This document shows, one piece after another, positions 1 to 9,600 of a stretch of 64,000 nucleotides of DNA (the stretch's first letter is position 1; each line of letters opens with the position of its first letter). Under the pieces are notes generated by a model, which saw nothing but the letters and a program-made list of their open reading frames with translations, searched no databases and was not told the DNA's origin. The translations under genes and the position numbers were made by a program. Origin of the DNA: an uncultured Dokdonia sp. GTDB taxonomy: Bacteria > Bacteroidota > Bacteroidia > Flavobacteriales > Flavobacteriaceae. Where the stretch lies: positions 1 through 64,000 of the forward strand of contig NZ_CALEMI010000066.1 in the NCBI RefSeq assembly GCF_937910895.1, in the 5' to 3' direction.

Positions 1-12
1 TTAACTAATACT

Positions 13-52
13 AATACCTCATCACCTGATTCGTTTCTGGTGATGAGGTATT
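13..52. terminator. Perfect 14-bp stem hairpin upstream of the curli locus
   Basis: AATACCTCATCACC (13-26) / GGTGATGAGGTATT (39-52), followed by T/A-rich sequence; probable terminator of a gene left of the window. Confidence 0.7.
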
Positions 53-108
53 TTATAAAATAACAATCCCTCGTTATCACTCAATTTTTACTAAAATTCA
101 ACAAAATT

Positions 109-1554
109 ATGAAAAAAGTAATTTTAAGCGTTGTCGCGCTAGCTATCGCAAGTGTCGCAATGGCTCAGGACACAGGGGCTCGTAAAGCAGTTCAGGTAGC
201 ACAAATACCAGGATCTGTAGCAACTGCAAATACAGGGGAAAGTGTTCAAAACGGTGTAGCAAATGCAGTACAAGTGCGTCAAGCAGGTACCATGAATTCA
301 GCATTGACTCTTCAGAATGGAGAAGAAAATCAAGCTAGAATCATGCAGACTGGTGACGTTAATGGGAATCAAGCCCTTAGTGGTCAGTTAAACCTTGCAG
401 AGGTAGATCAGTTAGGTTTTGGTAACGAATCCACTAGCTACCAAGAAGGAGACTTTAACAACGCGATGACAGAGCAACGAAACGAAGCAGGTGGTGGTAC
501 GATAGGAAACCGTGCATTAATTCAACAAGGAGTTGCAGACCAAGCTGAAAATAATGATGCCAACATTACTCAAGATGGTCAAGACAACTCGGCATACACA
601 AAACAAACGTATGATAACAGTGATGCGGCGACTTCTCAAACAGGGGAAAGTAACATCTCTGAAATTGATCAAAATGCAGGTCCAGAAGATAGTCAAGGAC
701 AATTTGCTATTGTAAGCCAGATAGGAAGCAATAACGAATCTCGTGTGGAGCAAGACAATGCTGCTGGAAGTGATGCCCGTAATGTAGCTTATACTGCACA
801 AACAGGGAGCAATAACAGTGCAGAGCAAATTCAGAGTGCTGAGGGGTCTACAGGAAATATAGCAGTTATTGCTCAAGGTCAAGGAAATCAATTATTTCAA
901 GCTCCGGCATCTGAGCAAGTTTGGTTTAATACTTTTGCTTTCGATTCAAGTGTAACTGGTGGTGGGAATAATATTGGTGATTCTGATAATGGTGTTGCTT
1001 TTCAACAACAAAACGGTGATGGAAATCAAGCATTTTTAGGTCAATATGCTTCAACAGCTGATTCCAATAATGGAGCTCAACTTCAAGACGGTGATAATAA
1101 TGCAGCATACATGAGTCAGAATGCCTTTGGAAGTTCAGATGGAAGTGGAAATATAGGAAGACAAGAGCAAATAGGAGATGGAAACGCTACTGGGGTATTG
1201 CAAACTGGAAGCGATCACCGTGCTCTTCAGGTACAAACTGGGAATAATAATAGCGCTATTTCTAGTCAAAGAGGAACAAATAATAATCTCAATGTATTCC
1301 AAGAAGGAGTAGGTAGTTACGGTCAGACGTTACAACACGGTGAATTTAACGTAGCACTTCTTACACAACGTGATGGACAAAGTTACACTATCCGTCAAAA
1401 CGAAGGTCAATTTGGAATAGGTGGAAATCAAGCTGATATCCTCCAAGAAGGACCATTAGGAACTGGAAATCAAAATGGATTTATCCAAGTGACTCCTCAA
1501 GGTGTAACTGCACCAACTTCAGTTTCATCATTTACATTGGCACCTATCAACTAA
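109..1554 (+). CDS. csgA: Curlin-repeat major amyloid subunit (CsgA-like), 481 aa
   Basis: Signal peptide (MKKVILSVVALAIASVAMAQ) and many Q-x-G-x-x-N-x-A-x-x-x-Q curlin repeats; followed by csgE/F/G-like genes. Confidence 0.88.
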   Translation: MKKVILSVVALAIASVAMAQDTGARKAVQVAQIPGSVATANTGESVQNGVANAVQVRQAGTMNSALTLQNGEENQARIMQTGDVNGNQALSGQLNLAEVDQLGFGNESTSYQEGDFNNAMTEQRNEAGGGTIGNRALIQQGVADQAENNDANITQDGQDNSAYTKQTYDNSDAATSQTGESNISEIDQNAGPEDSQGQFAIVSQIGSNNESRVEQDNAAGSDARNVAYTAQTGSNNSAEQIQSAEGSTGNIAVIAQGQGNQLFQAPASEQVWFNTFAFDSSVTGGGNNIGDSDNGVAFQQQNGDGNQAFLGQYASTADSNNGAQLQDGDNNAAYMSQNAFGSSDGSGNIGRQEQIGDGNATGVLQTGSDHRALQVQTGNNNSAISSQRGTNNNLNVFQEGVGSYGQTLQHGEFNVALLTQRDGQSYTIRQNEGQFGIGGNQADILQEGPLGTGNQNGFIQVTPQGVTAPTSVSSFTLAPIN

Positions 1555-1567
1555 TAGAGAGTTTATA

Positions 1568-1607
1568 AAAAGTAATGTGTATAAAACTCATTATACACAT
1601 TACTTTT
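1568..1607 (+). terminator. 17-bp perfect stem hairpin between the two curlin genes
   Basis: AAAAGTAATGTGTATAA (1568-1584) / TTATACACATTACTTTT (1591-1607), T-rich 3' end. Confidence 0.75.
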
Positions 1608-1681
1608 TAATATTTCTCAACAATTTTAAATTCTATTAGTAATTAACAGTTTATATACTTTTTTTATTTTAAATTAGAGTT

Positions 1682-2227
1682 ATGAAAAATTTTAAACATA
1701 TAGTCATTGCTAGTTGCTTAACATTACTTTATAGTGCAACTCTTTTGGCTCAAACTTATGAGAAAGATACAGAAGAGCAAGAGGTAAATGGAAATGAAAT
1801 TGTTGTAGATAATCAAACCGTAAGTTCTGATATATTTTTAAATTTAGGTTTTGACACCTCTGTTAATCCAAGAAATCAACAAATTACTGGGAATAGCATA
1901 TTTTTAACACAAATAGGAGATTTGAATATAGTATCTATTAATTCAAATACGACTTCTAGTGAGATACAACTAACCCAAAGAGGCAATTCTAATTTTACAG
2001 CCTTAGATTATCGTGCTAACACCGTAGTGACTACTATAACTCAAGATGGTAATTTTAATTTAATACGAGATTTTGTAAATAACCCTACTGTAGATGTTTC
2101 TCTAGATTTACTTCAACAAGGGGATAATCTAACTTTTGAACGCTTTGGGACTAATACTTTAACAAGATCAATGAGATTTGTACAAACAGAAGCCTCACCA
2201 ACAATTATTATAAGAAGCTACCAGTAA
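1682..2227 (+). CDS. Minor curlin-like subunit/nucleator (CsgB-like)
   Basis: Signal peptide; curlin-like segments (LTQIGDLNIVSINSN, LTQRGNSNFTALDY, ITQDGNFNLIRDF, LLQQGDNLTFERF). Confidence 0.7.
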   Translation: MKNFKHIVIASCLTLLYSATLLAQTYEKDTEEQEVNGNEIVVDNQTVSSDIFLNLGFDTSVNPRNQQITGNSIFLTQIGDLNIVSINSNTTSSEIQLTQRGNSNFTALDYRANTVVTTITQDGNFNLIRDFVNNPTVDVSLDLLQQGDNLTFERFGTNTLTRSMRFVQTEASPTIIIRSYQ

Positions 2228-2263
2228 TCTCTACGTTTTCTTTTTATTACTTACTCGTTTTAT

Positions 2264-3058
2264 ATGAGACTACTTAATGTAATATTTGCTCATATATCAA
2301 AGAAATATCTTCTTTGTCTTGTTTTTCTTACAACAAGTGTTTTCACAAGTTTTGCTCAGTTTTTTAACAAAGATATCCAAGCCAAAATTTTAATAGAACG
2401 TAATAGCGAATTCTATACTTTTCACGCTGGGGCGCGAAATAAAACAGCTACCGATTTTAATTTAAAATATGATTATTCAGTTTTCAGAACTGATAAAGAC
2501 GGTAATGTTGCAAAGTCAAATCAATCAGGCTTGTTTTTTTTAAAAGGAAATGAGACAAAAATATTATCAACATTAACTGTGAACTATAATGTTGAAGATA
2601 AAATTATATTGCTTCTATTGGTCTACGATACTGACGATAAACCTATAGGGAAAGACCGTATTGTTTTAGAACAAGGAGGTAAAACAATCATAGATTTAAA
2701 TAGAGATACCCCTAAAAAAACTTCAGGAGATCAAGCCGTAGCACAAGATGGCTATAAAATAGAAGGATTAGTGCTACAAAAAACATTAACAAAATCTGGG
2801 AGAGATTTTTTCAGAATGTTTTATAGTGAGTATTACAATAACCAAATACAATCTCCAGTAAATATATTAATTAAAGAAGTTCCTGGTAGAAGGAGAAACA
2901 CATTAATTAGTGTGGAGGTAGACGGAAAACTAGTATGGCAATTTTTTGCGCAACCTAGAAAAGAATTTCTTACCGATATGGTTAGAATTTCTCTTCAAAG
3001 AGTATTATCTTTCCTGAATAGATTAGAAAAACAGAATGAACAATTTATAAGGTATTAG
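2264..3058 (+). CDS. csgE: CsgE-type curli assembly factor with an N-terminal CsgH-like domain
   Basis: C-terminal half GRDFFRMFYSEYYNN...ILIKEVPGRRRNTLISVEVDGKLVWQFFAQPR is CsgE-like; N-terminal beta-rich domain with SGLFFLKGNETKILSTLTV resembles CsgH. Confidence 0.8.
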   Translation: MRLLNVIFAHISKKYLLCLVFLTTSVFTSFAQFFNKDIQAKILIERNSEFYTFHAGARNKTATDFNLKYDYSVFRTDKDGNVAKSNQSGLFFLKGNETKILSTLTVNYNVEDKIILLLLVYDTDDKPIGKDRIVLEQGGKTIIDLNRDTPKKTSGDQAVAQDGYKIEGLVLQKTLTKSGRDFFRMFYSEYYNNQIQSPVNILIKEVPGRRRNTLISVEVDGKLVWQFFAQPRKEFLTDMVRISLQRVLSFLNRLEKQNEQFIRY

Positions 3059-3062
3059 CGAT

Positions 3063-3470
3063 ATGAAAACTACAATCATTACACTATTAATTTCTTTTGT
3101 TGTGACCTCAATGAGTGCACAACAATTTGTGTATAGACCTATAAATCCTTTTTTTGGAGGGGACACGTTTAATTACCAGCAATTATTAAGTTCTGCACAA
3201 GCTCAAAATGGATTTACAGCTCCACAAAATGCGGCAGATCAGCAATCAGATTTAGAGCGATTTGGCGATAATTTAAACAATCAAATTTTAAGTCAGATTT
3301 CTCGTACGTTAACACAACAACAATTAGATTCTATAGGAGATTTAACAGAACCTGGCACATTTACATTTGGTACATTGGCTGTAGAAGTCTTTGAAAGCTC
3401 AGAGGGACTCGTTATTAATATTTTAGATACTACAAACGGAGAGGAAACACAAGTAATAGTTCCTAATTAG
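3063..3470 (+). CDS. csgF: CsgF-type curli assembly protein
   Basis: QQFVYRPINPFFGGDTFNYQQLLSSAQAQN matches the CsgF N-terminal pattern; position between csgE and csgG. Confidence 0.88.
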   Translation: MKTTIITLLISFVVTSMSAQQFVYRPINPFFGGDTFNYQQLLSSAQAQNGFTAPQNAADQQSDLERFGDNLNNQILSQISRTLTQQQLDSIGDLTEPGTFTFGTLAVEVFESSEGLVINILDTTNGEETQVIVPN

Positions 3471-3492
3471 TAAGCGCAATTAGTATTATAAT

Positions 3493-4920
3493 ATGCACCA
3501 TTTTAAAAAGTTTATACTAGTACTTTTACTAGTTGTATTTAATTCCTGCGGGTCTTATTTTAACCAACCTTTATTTCAAGAGCCTTCGAGAGTAGGCGAG
3601 TTTTCTAGATCTACAGACAAATTATTAGACCTTCCTGATGCAGCCCAAAAACTAGAAGTGGCTGTTTATAATTTTAGTGATCAAACAGGTCAATTTAAAC
3701 CAGTCGAAAATGGAAGTACGTTTAGTACTGCTGTTACTCAGGGAGGAACGACCATTTTAATAAAAGCATTAGAAGATTCTGGTTGGTTCAAGCCTATTGA
3801 GCGAGAAAATCTTGGTAACCTGACTACTGAGCGTAATATTATAAGAAATACCAAGCAGGAATATATTAAAAATTTAGATCCTAATACCCCTCCTTTGCCT
3901 CCTTTATTATACGCTGGACTTATATTAGAAGGCGGTATTATATCCTATGATACCAACATTGTTACTGGTGGTATGGGAGCTAGATACTTTGGATTAGGCG
4001 CCTCTTCTCAATATCGACAAGACAGGATAACTGTTTATTTAAGAGCTGTATCCACAACCAGTGGCGAGATTCTTAAAACTATATATGTTTCTAAAACGAT
4101 ATTATCACAATCGTTAAGTGGTAACTTTTTTAGATTTGTAAAATTTCAACGATTGTTAGAGGTAGAAACGGGTATTACGCAGAGCGAACCTATTCAAATA
4201 GCAGTAAAAGATGCTATTGAAAAAGCAGTACATGATTTAATTGTTGAAGGTGTTAAAGATCAATTGTGGAGCAGTAAAGAAGGAAAAGCAGTGAATGATC
4301 AATTGGTCACAGATTATCTAAAAGATAAAGAATTTGAAGAGTCTAAAGCTTTGTATAACAGATTATTTGTTGACAGAGAATATAAAAATACGATTAGTTT
4401 ATCAGGTGGAGCCAATCTCATAGATGGGGATTATGCAACAAAAAGATTAGGTTTTTATGGAGCAGCTTCTTACCAACGTAACCTGAATCGTTTTTTTGAT
4501 TTTGGTATTGATGGAGCCGTTTTCGAATTAAATAATGGGGAACAGTATTCAAATATATTTGGAAGTATAGGTCTTAATGGTATTTTTAATTTATTACCTA
4601 AAGACGACCTAGCCCCTTTTATTTATGCAGGACCTGGACTCGTTGTAGATGTTCGAGAAGTAACCGATACGCAAACACGATTTGGAAAAGCATTTTTTAA
4701 ATTCCAATATGGAGCTGGAGTTCAATACAAACTAAATCCAAGAGTTGGAATAAAGGTTTTTGGAGAACATAATGTTGTTCTAAGTGATGAGTTAGATTTT
4801 AGAGTTAATGGTAAAAGAGATGATTTTTATTTTAACTTTGGTATAGGTGTTAATTATAATTTCAATTGGAGAAATAAATCCAAAAAAGAAAATATAGAAG
4901 ATATTGAGGATGAGAATTAA
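3493..4920 (+). CDS. csgG: CsgG-family curli secretion channel lipoprotein with C-terminal outer-membrane beta-barrel-like extension
   Basis: Lipobox (FNSCG); CsgG core (VAVYNFSDQTGQF..., STAVTQGGTTILIKALEDSGWFKPIERENL, GLILEGGIISYDTN); residues ~300-475 look like an 8-strand OMP barrel (GFYGAASYQRN...GIGVNYNFNW). Confidence 0.9.
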   Translation: MHHFKKFILVLLLVVFNSCGSYFNQPLFQEPSRVGEFSRSTDKLLDLPDAAQKLEVAVYNFSDQTGQFKPVENGSTFSTAVTQGGTTILIKALEDSGWFKPIERENLGNLTTERNIIRNTKQEYIKNLDPNTPPLPPLLYAGLILEGGIISYDTNIVTGGMGARYFGLGASSQYRQDRITVYLRAVSTTSGEILKTIYVSKTILSQSLSGNFFRFVKFQRLLEVETGITQSEPIQIAVKDAIEKAVHDLIVEGVKDQLWSSKEGKAVNDQLVTDYLKDKEFEESKALYNRLFVDREYKNTISLSGGANLIDGDYATKRLGFYGAASYQRNLNRFFDFGIDGAVFELNNGEQYSNIFGSIGLNGIFNLLPKDDLAPFIYAGPGLVVDVREVTDTQTRFGKAFFKFQYGAGVQYKLNPRVGIKVFGEHNVVLSDELDFRVNGKRDDFYFNFGIGVNYNFNWRNKSKKENIEDIEDEN

Positions 4921-6436
4921 TAATTTTATTTATAGGTTTCTTTTAGTGCTATTCGCTTTTACGATTAGTTGTAGTGAGGATACAATACAGGATGAACTGA
5001 CAGGAGGTTTAACAGGGACTGTGATTTCTAGTGAAGATAATATGCCATTAAGCAATGTTAAAATCACAACTAATCCATCATCAAGTACTGTTTTTACAGA
5101 TGCTAATGGGTTCTTTTCATTATTGAACATAGCCGTAGATGATTATTCTGTGATGGCAGAACTTGAAGATTTTGACACTGCTTTTGAAGGTGTTGCTGTT
5201 ATTCCTGATGAAATAGCTACAGTCGCTTTTGAATTAGATAGATCTTCTATTACAAATGACCCTCCATCAGCGCCCATATTAGTACTGCCTGCAGATGGAG
5301 CAGATGATTTAGAAAGTGAAGTCATGTTTGTTTGGAGCCGTTCAGAATCAAATGCAGAATCACTTACCTATGATTTAGAATTACGAAATGCTTTTACAAA
5401 TGAAATAGAGAACTATACGGTTGAACAGGATACCACATTTACAGTAAATAATCTAGACCTAGGGGCTACCTATTTTTGGCAAGTAACGGTATCTGATGAT
5501 GATAACTCACCTGTTTCTTCAACGATAAGTGAATTCTCAACCTTGGCATTTCCGTCAAATCCTTTCTTATTTGTAAAGAAAGAAGGAGGTAATAGTGTGA
5601 TTTATTCTGGAGACGGAGCAGGAGATACAGGAAACTCTCAAGTAGATGTCAATTTGTTTCAATTAACAGATGATGCTACCAATAGCTTTAGACCTAGAAA
5701 AAGCAACGAGGCACAACGTATTGCTTTCTTGAGGACAGTAGGAGGAAGCACACATATATTCACGATGGATTTAACAGGTGAAAATGTACAGCAAGTTACC
5801 TCTACAATACCTGTATCTGGGTTCAGGCAGGATGAACTTGATTTTACATGGTCACCCAACGGAGGTCGTATTATATATCCATCTTTTGATAGATTATATA
5901 GTATCAATCCAGATGGCTCAGATCTAGATCTTATATATCAAACAACTGATGGTTCTTTTATCTCTGAGGTTGATATTCAGGAATTTGATGCTGATTTATT
6001 ACTATTAAAAACTAATAATGTCAATGGGTATGACGTTAGGATTTTTACATTACGACTAACTACAGGACTAGAAGAAACTGTTGTTTTAGAAGGACTACCA
6101 GGCGCTGCTGGAGGTGTACAAATAAGTGCCAATGGAGATCGTATTTTGTATTCAAGAGATACTTCAAACTCTCAGAATCCTCAATATAGAATTTTTGCAA
6201 GCAGATTGTTTATTTATGAAGCGGCAAGTGCTACGAGTGTCGAGCTTGTTACCGATGTTATTACTGGGAAAAATGATTTAGACCCTAGGTTTTCTCCTTC
6301 TGAAGGAAATATTATATTTACCAGAGTTGATAGTAATACAGGAGCAATTCCATCTATATTTTTATTTGAATTAGGCGGAAATAACCCTGAAGACGATGAG
6401 TTATTTACAAGCGCTAATATGCCTGATTGGGAGTAA
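4904..6436 (+). CDS. Lipoprotein with carboxypeptidase-regulatory-like domain, FnIII-like domain and TolB-like beta-propeller
   Basis: Start overlaps csgG end; lipobox (FTISCSED); GTVISSEDNMPLSNVKITTNPSSSTVFTDANGFFSL (CarboxypepD_reg-like); WSPNGGRIIYPSFDRLYSINPDGSDL (TolB-like repeats). Confidence 0.75.
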   Translation: MRMRINNFIYRFLLVLFAFTISCSEDTIQDELTGGLTGTVISSEDNMPLSNVKITTNPSSSTVFTDANGFFSLLNIAVDDYSVMAELEDFDTAFEGVAVIPDEIATVAFELDRSSITNDPPSAPILVLPADGADDLESEVMFVWSRSESNAESLTYDLELRNAFTNEIENYTVEQDTTFTVNNLDLGATYFWQVTVSDDDNSPVSSTISEFSTLAFPSNPFLFVKKEGGNSVIYSGDGAGDTGNSQVDVNLFQLTDDATNSFRPRKSNEAQRIAFLRTVGGSTHIFTMDLTGENVQQVTSTIPVSGFRQDELDFTWSPNGGRIIYPSFDRLYSINPDGSDLDLIYQTTDGSFISEVDIQEFDADLLLLKTNNVNGYDVRIFTLRLTTGLEETVVLEGLPGAAGGVQISANGDRILYSRDTSNSQNPQYRIFASRLFIYEAASATSVELVTDVITGKNDLDPRFSPSEGNIIFTRVDSNTGAIPSIFLFELGGNNPEDDELFTSANMPDWE

Positions 6437-6458
6437 GTCTCTTTAAATTCATACAAAT

Positions 6459-6497
6459 AAAAGCTCTAAGTTTTAATTTATAAATCTTAGAGCTTTT
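6459..6497 (+). terminator. Terminator closing the curli operon
   Basis: AAAAGCTCTAAG (6459-6470) / CTTAGAGCTTTT (6486-6497) followed by T tract. Confidence 0.8.
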
Positions 6498-6672
6498 TTG
6501 ATTAGGTAATTATCTATTGCAACAAGGTGTAGTTCTATTTTAAAACAGAAGTGCTTACAAATCTTTATTTCTCTTTTATATTTTTTCGCTTTAAGCGAAA
6601 AACTAAAATAGGTTCTATTATTTAGTTCGTAGTATTTCTTCAGAATATGAGATAGCTAATGATAATTAAGAT

Positions 6673-9600
6673 TTAATCTCTCAACCCTTTTTTGATGAGT
6701 GATTTTATGTCTCGATCATCTGCATAATCCAAAGGCGTTTTTCCTTTGATCGTTTTGAGTTTTAAATCTGCATTGCTCGCGATTAACAATTTTATTACTT
6801 CCATGAACGAAACACCTCGCTGTGCAGCTATATGTGTCGCCGTTTCCCCATATCCATTGGTAGCATTGATATCAGCGCCTTTTTCTAGTAAGAAGCTTAC
6901 GAGTTGAACATCTTCAATAGCGATTTCTTTTAAATATAACAATAGTGGGCTTTCATTGGTGTCATAAGTATGATTTACATCAACGCCATTAGTAATAAGC
7001 GTTTTAATTCCATAAATATAATTTACTGAAATAGCTTCTCTCAATAATTCAGGAGATGGTTGTGCGCCTGCATTTAACAAATAGTTGAGTATATCGTTTT
7101 GTTTGTAGTAGATAGCATCTAATAAACCTTCTTGTAGGCCAAAATCTTTTTTCTCCGAAAGGTATTTGACAACCATTAGATTTCCTTTTCTACAGGCTAT
7201 CGACAACGCATTTTCACTGATCGAATTACTCTTTTTCATAAGCAAGAGAATAATCTCTTCATTGGTGGTTTCCATAGCATCTTTCAGTGCTTCATCGGCA
7301 GTTGCTCCTTTTCCTAAAAGGTAGGATGTAATATCAATATTGGCAGTTTCTGAAGCTGTTTGAATCGCATCATTTACATTGGAATTTCCTTCTTCGATAA
7401 GTACTTTTGATAATTCAAGATTTTCGCCTTTTACAGCACTTATAATAAATTCAGGACTGAGCGTTTCTGCACCTTCAGAGATTAAGTATTGTACAATAGG
7501 GATATTTTCTACGTGTACAGCAGATGCCATTCCTTCACTTGGATTTCCGCTATTGTTCACTAAAAGCGTGACCATTTCTAAATTTTCATTTTCTACAGCC
7601 ATAGGGATGACTTTGCTGGTATCTAGTGACTCATTATTTTGAGCCAAAACTAATTGCGCAAATTCTAATTGATCTCCTTTTACTGATGCTGTTAATGCCT
7701 CTTCAAAAGAACCTCCATAGGTAAGTAAGGTGTCTTCAAAAAGTTGTAAGTCTTCGCTTTTGATTGCATACGCAAATACAGGTTCAGGGATTGCTTTGTT
7801 TTTTAAAGCCACTTCAATCGCAGGCTTATTATCTTTTGTAATTGCATATTCCAACGCTTGAGATGGTTCTCCACCATTTTTTAATCCCATGTCAAGGATA
7901 TGGGTGTTTTTATTGTCTATCGCCATTTCTACCGCCACATTGGTATTGATCTTCGCATCTTTATCGATAAAATATTCAAAAAGCGCATCGTCATCTATAG
8001 CAGCAGCGACTTCTAGCGATTGATTAGTAGCTTCTGTGACAGGAATAATGGTATTTTTAAGATCTATATTATCAGTTTTAATCGCTTTTTCCAGCATATA
8101 TGCATCTGCGGTTGCTCCCATAGTGATAAACTTTTGAGCAAGCTCATGATCATCATTTTCGATCGCTAGAAGTAATTCATCTTTTCCTGCTTCAAAGACA
8201 TCATATTCTTCGCTCATTAATGCTTTTACAGTAGGGTAGTAGCGGAGTTGGAGGGCGAATGAAAGATCATTATTACGCGGTTGTGCGCCTTCTCTAAAAA
8301 GCGCATACACCACTGGCGCACTCTTATAAGCGACAGCTTTATAGATCATATTATTTTTAGGAACAGCACCTCGCTCTAGTAGGATAAGCGCATATTCAGG
8401 ATTAAAATGTTGGCGTTCAAATAAAATATCCAAATCCTCTGTCGTTGCCACAACTCCTTTATCTAAGATGTAATTAAGAATGTCTATAGGCTGTTTGTTG
8501 ATAATCACTGCCTTGATAAGACCTTGTGCATTTGCGTTAGCGTTTCTCAAAAACAATTCTTCAAGTCTTTCCCTATTTCCTGTAGCAGCTGCAGCGACCA
8601 ATTCAGAATCTATGACATAGTTATACTGTGTATTTGTGTTTTTAAGAAGATCGGTTTCTCTGACGAGTTCCATTGTGTAGACCACTTCGTAAATATGATC
8701 ATCTATAGAAGTAAGTGTAATGGTTTTCTGCACATTTTTTAAAAGGGCATCTTTATAATAGGTTTTTGCTTCTTCGGAGCCCGCAACTCGTAATCGTTTT
8801 CTCTCTTTACTTTTAAATAGTTTTTTGGTATCATCCCAAACACTCATATATCCATATTCGATATCTTCTGGTTTGATCGTAACAATCACGTTTTTGTCGA
8901 GGGTGACTTCTTCATCTGTTATTAATGTCTCCAAACGAAGACCACCTCTTTCTATAAGCGGTTTTGTTTCTAATAAGGCTTCGTCTTTCGAAAAGCCTCC
9001 GAAAAAGATATCCCCTGTATAATCGTTTTCATCTGTTTTTACAGGCCCCATACTTTTTTTAACAAAGCTTACGATCTCTTGTTTGAATCTAAGGGAGTAT
9101 TTTTTAAAGAACGTACTAGATTCTTTTCTGCTGACTTGATCACGGGCTGTTTGCATGGCGATCGTAGTGATACTGTCTAAGTGTTTTATTTTTTCAGCCT
9201 TGTTTTTTACATCTGGTAAAGGTATGGAACGTAAAATGTCTACAATGGGAGTCATTCGTACTTCAATGGGCGATTGAGTGTTTTTAGAAACGGTGTTTTC
9301 CCAAGCAGTAAACCACAACTGATTTTTATCACCACCTACCGTATATGGTCTTCCTTTTTTTGCATTGATATAAGGATCTATATCTTCACGATTGAGTTGC
9401 TGTTGTTCTATATCTTTTATGACCTTCTCTTTAAAAGCGTTCTCATCATAAGGAGAGTAGACATAATCATTTTTGGCAATCGAATTTTGAAGTAAAAATA
9501 CACCACCATACGCAACTGCTTGGGCGATGTGCGTACCATAGCGAGCAATAAAACCACTAGGAGTTATATCACGACCCAGTCTGTTAAAGTCCTCTACAAG

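Noticed and set aside
517-1108. Antisense ORFs of 60-124 aa inside csgA
   Set aside because: Low-complexity translations caused by the repetitive curlin codons; no signal or domain, sense frame is clearly coding
109-1554. Repetitive DNA in csgA considered as a CRISPR-like array
   Set aside because: Repeats are protein-level (Q-G-N) and diverge at DNA level; no constant repeat/spacer pattern, no cas genes
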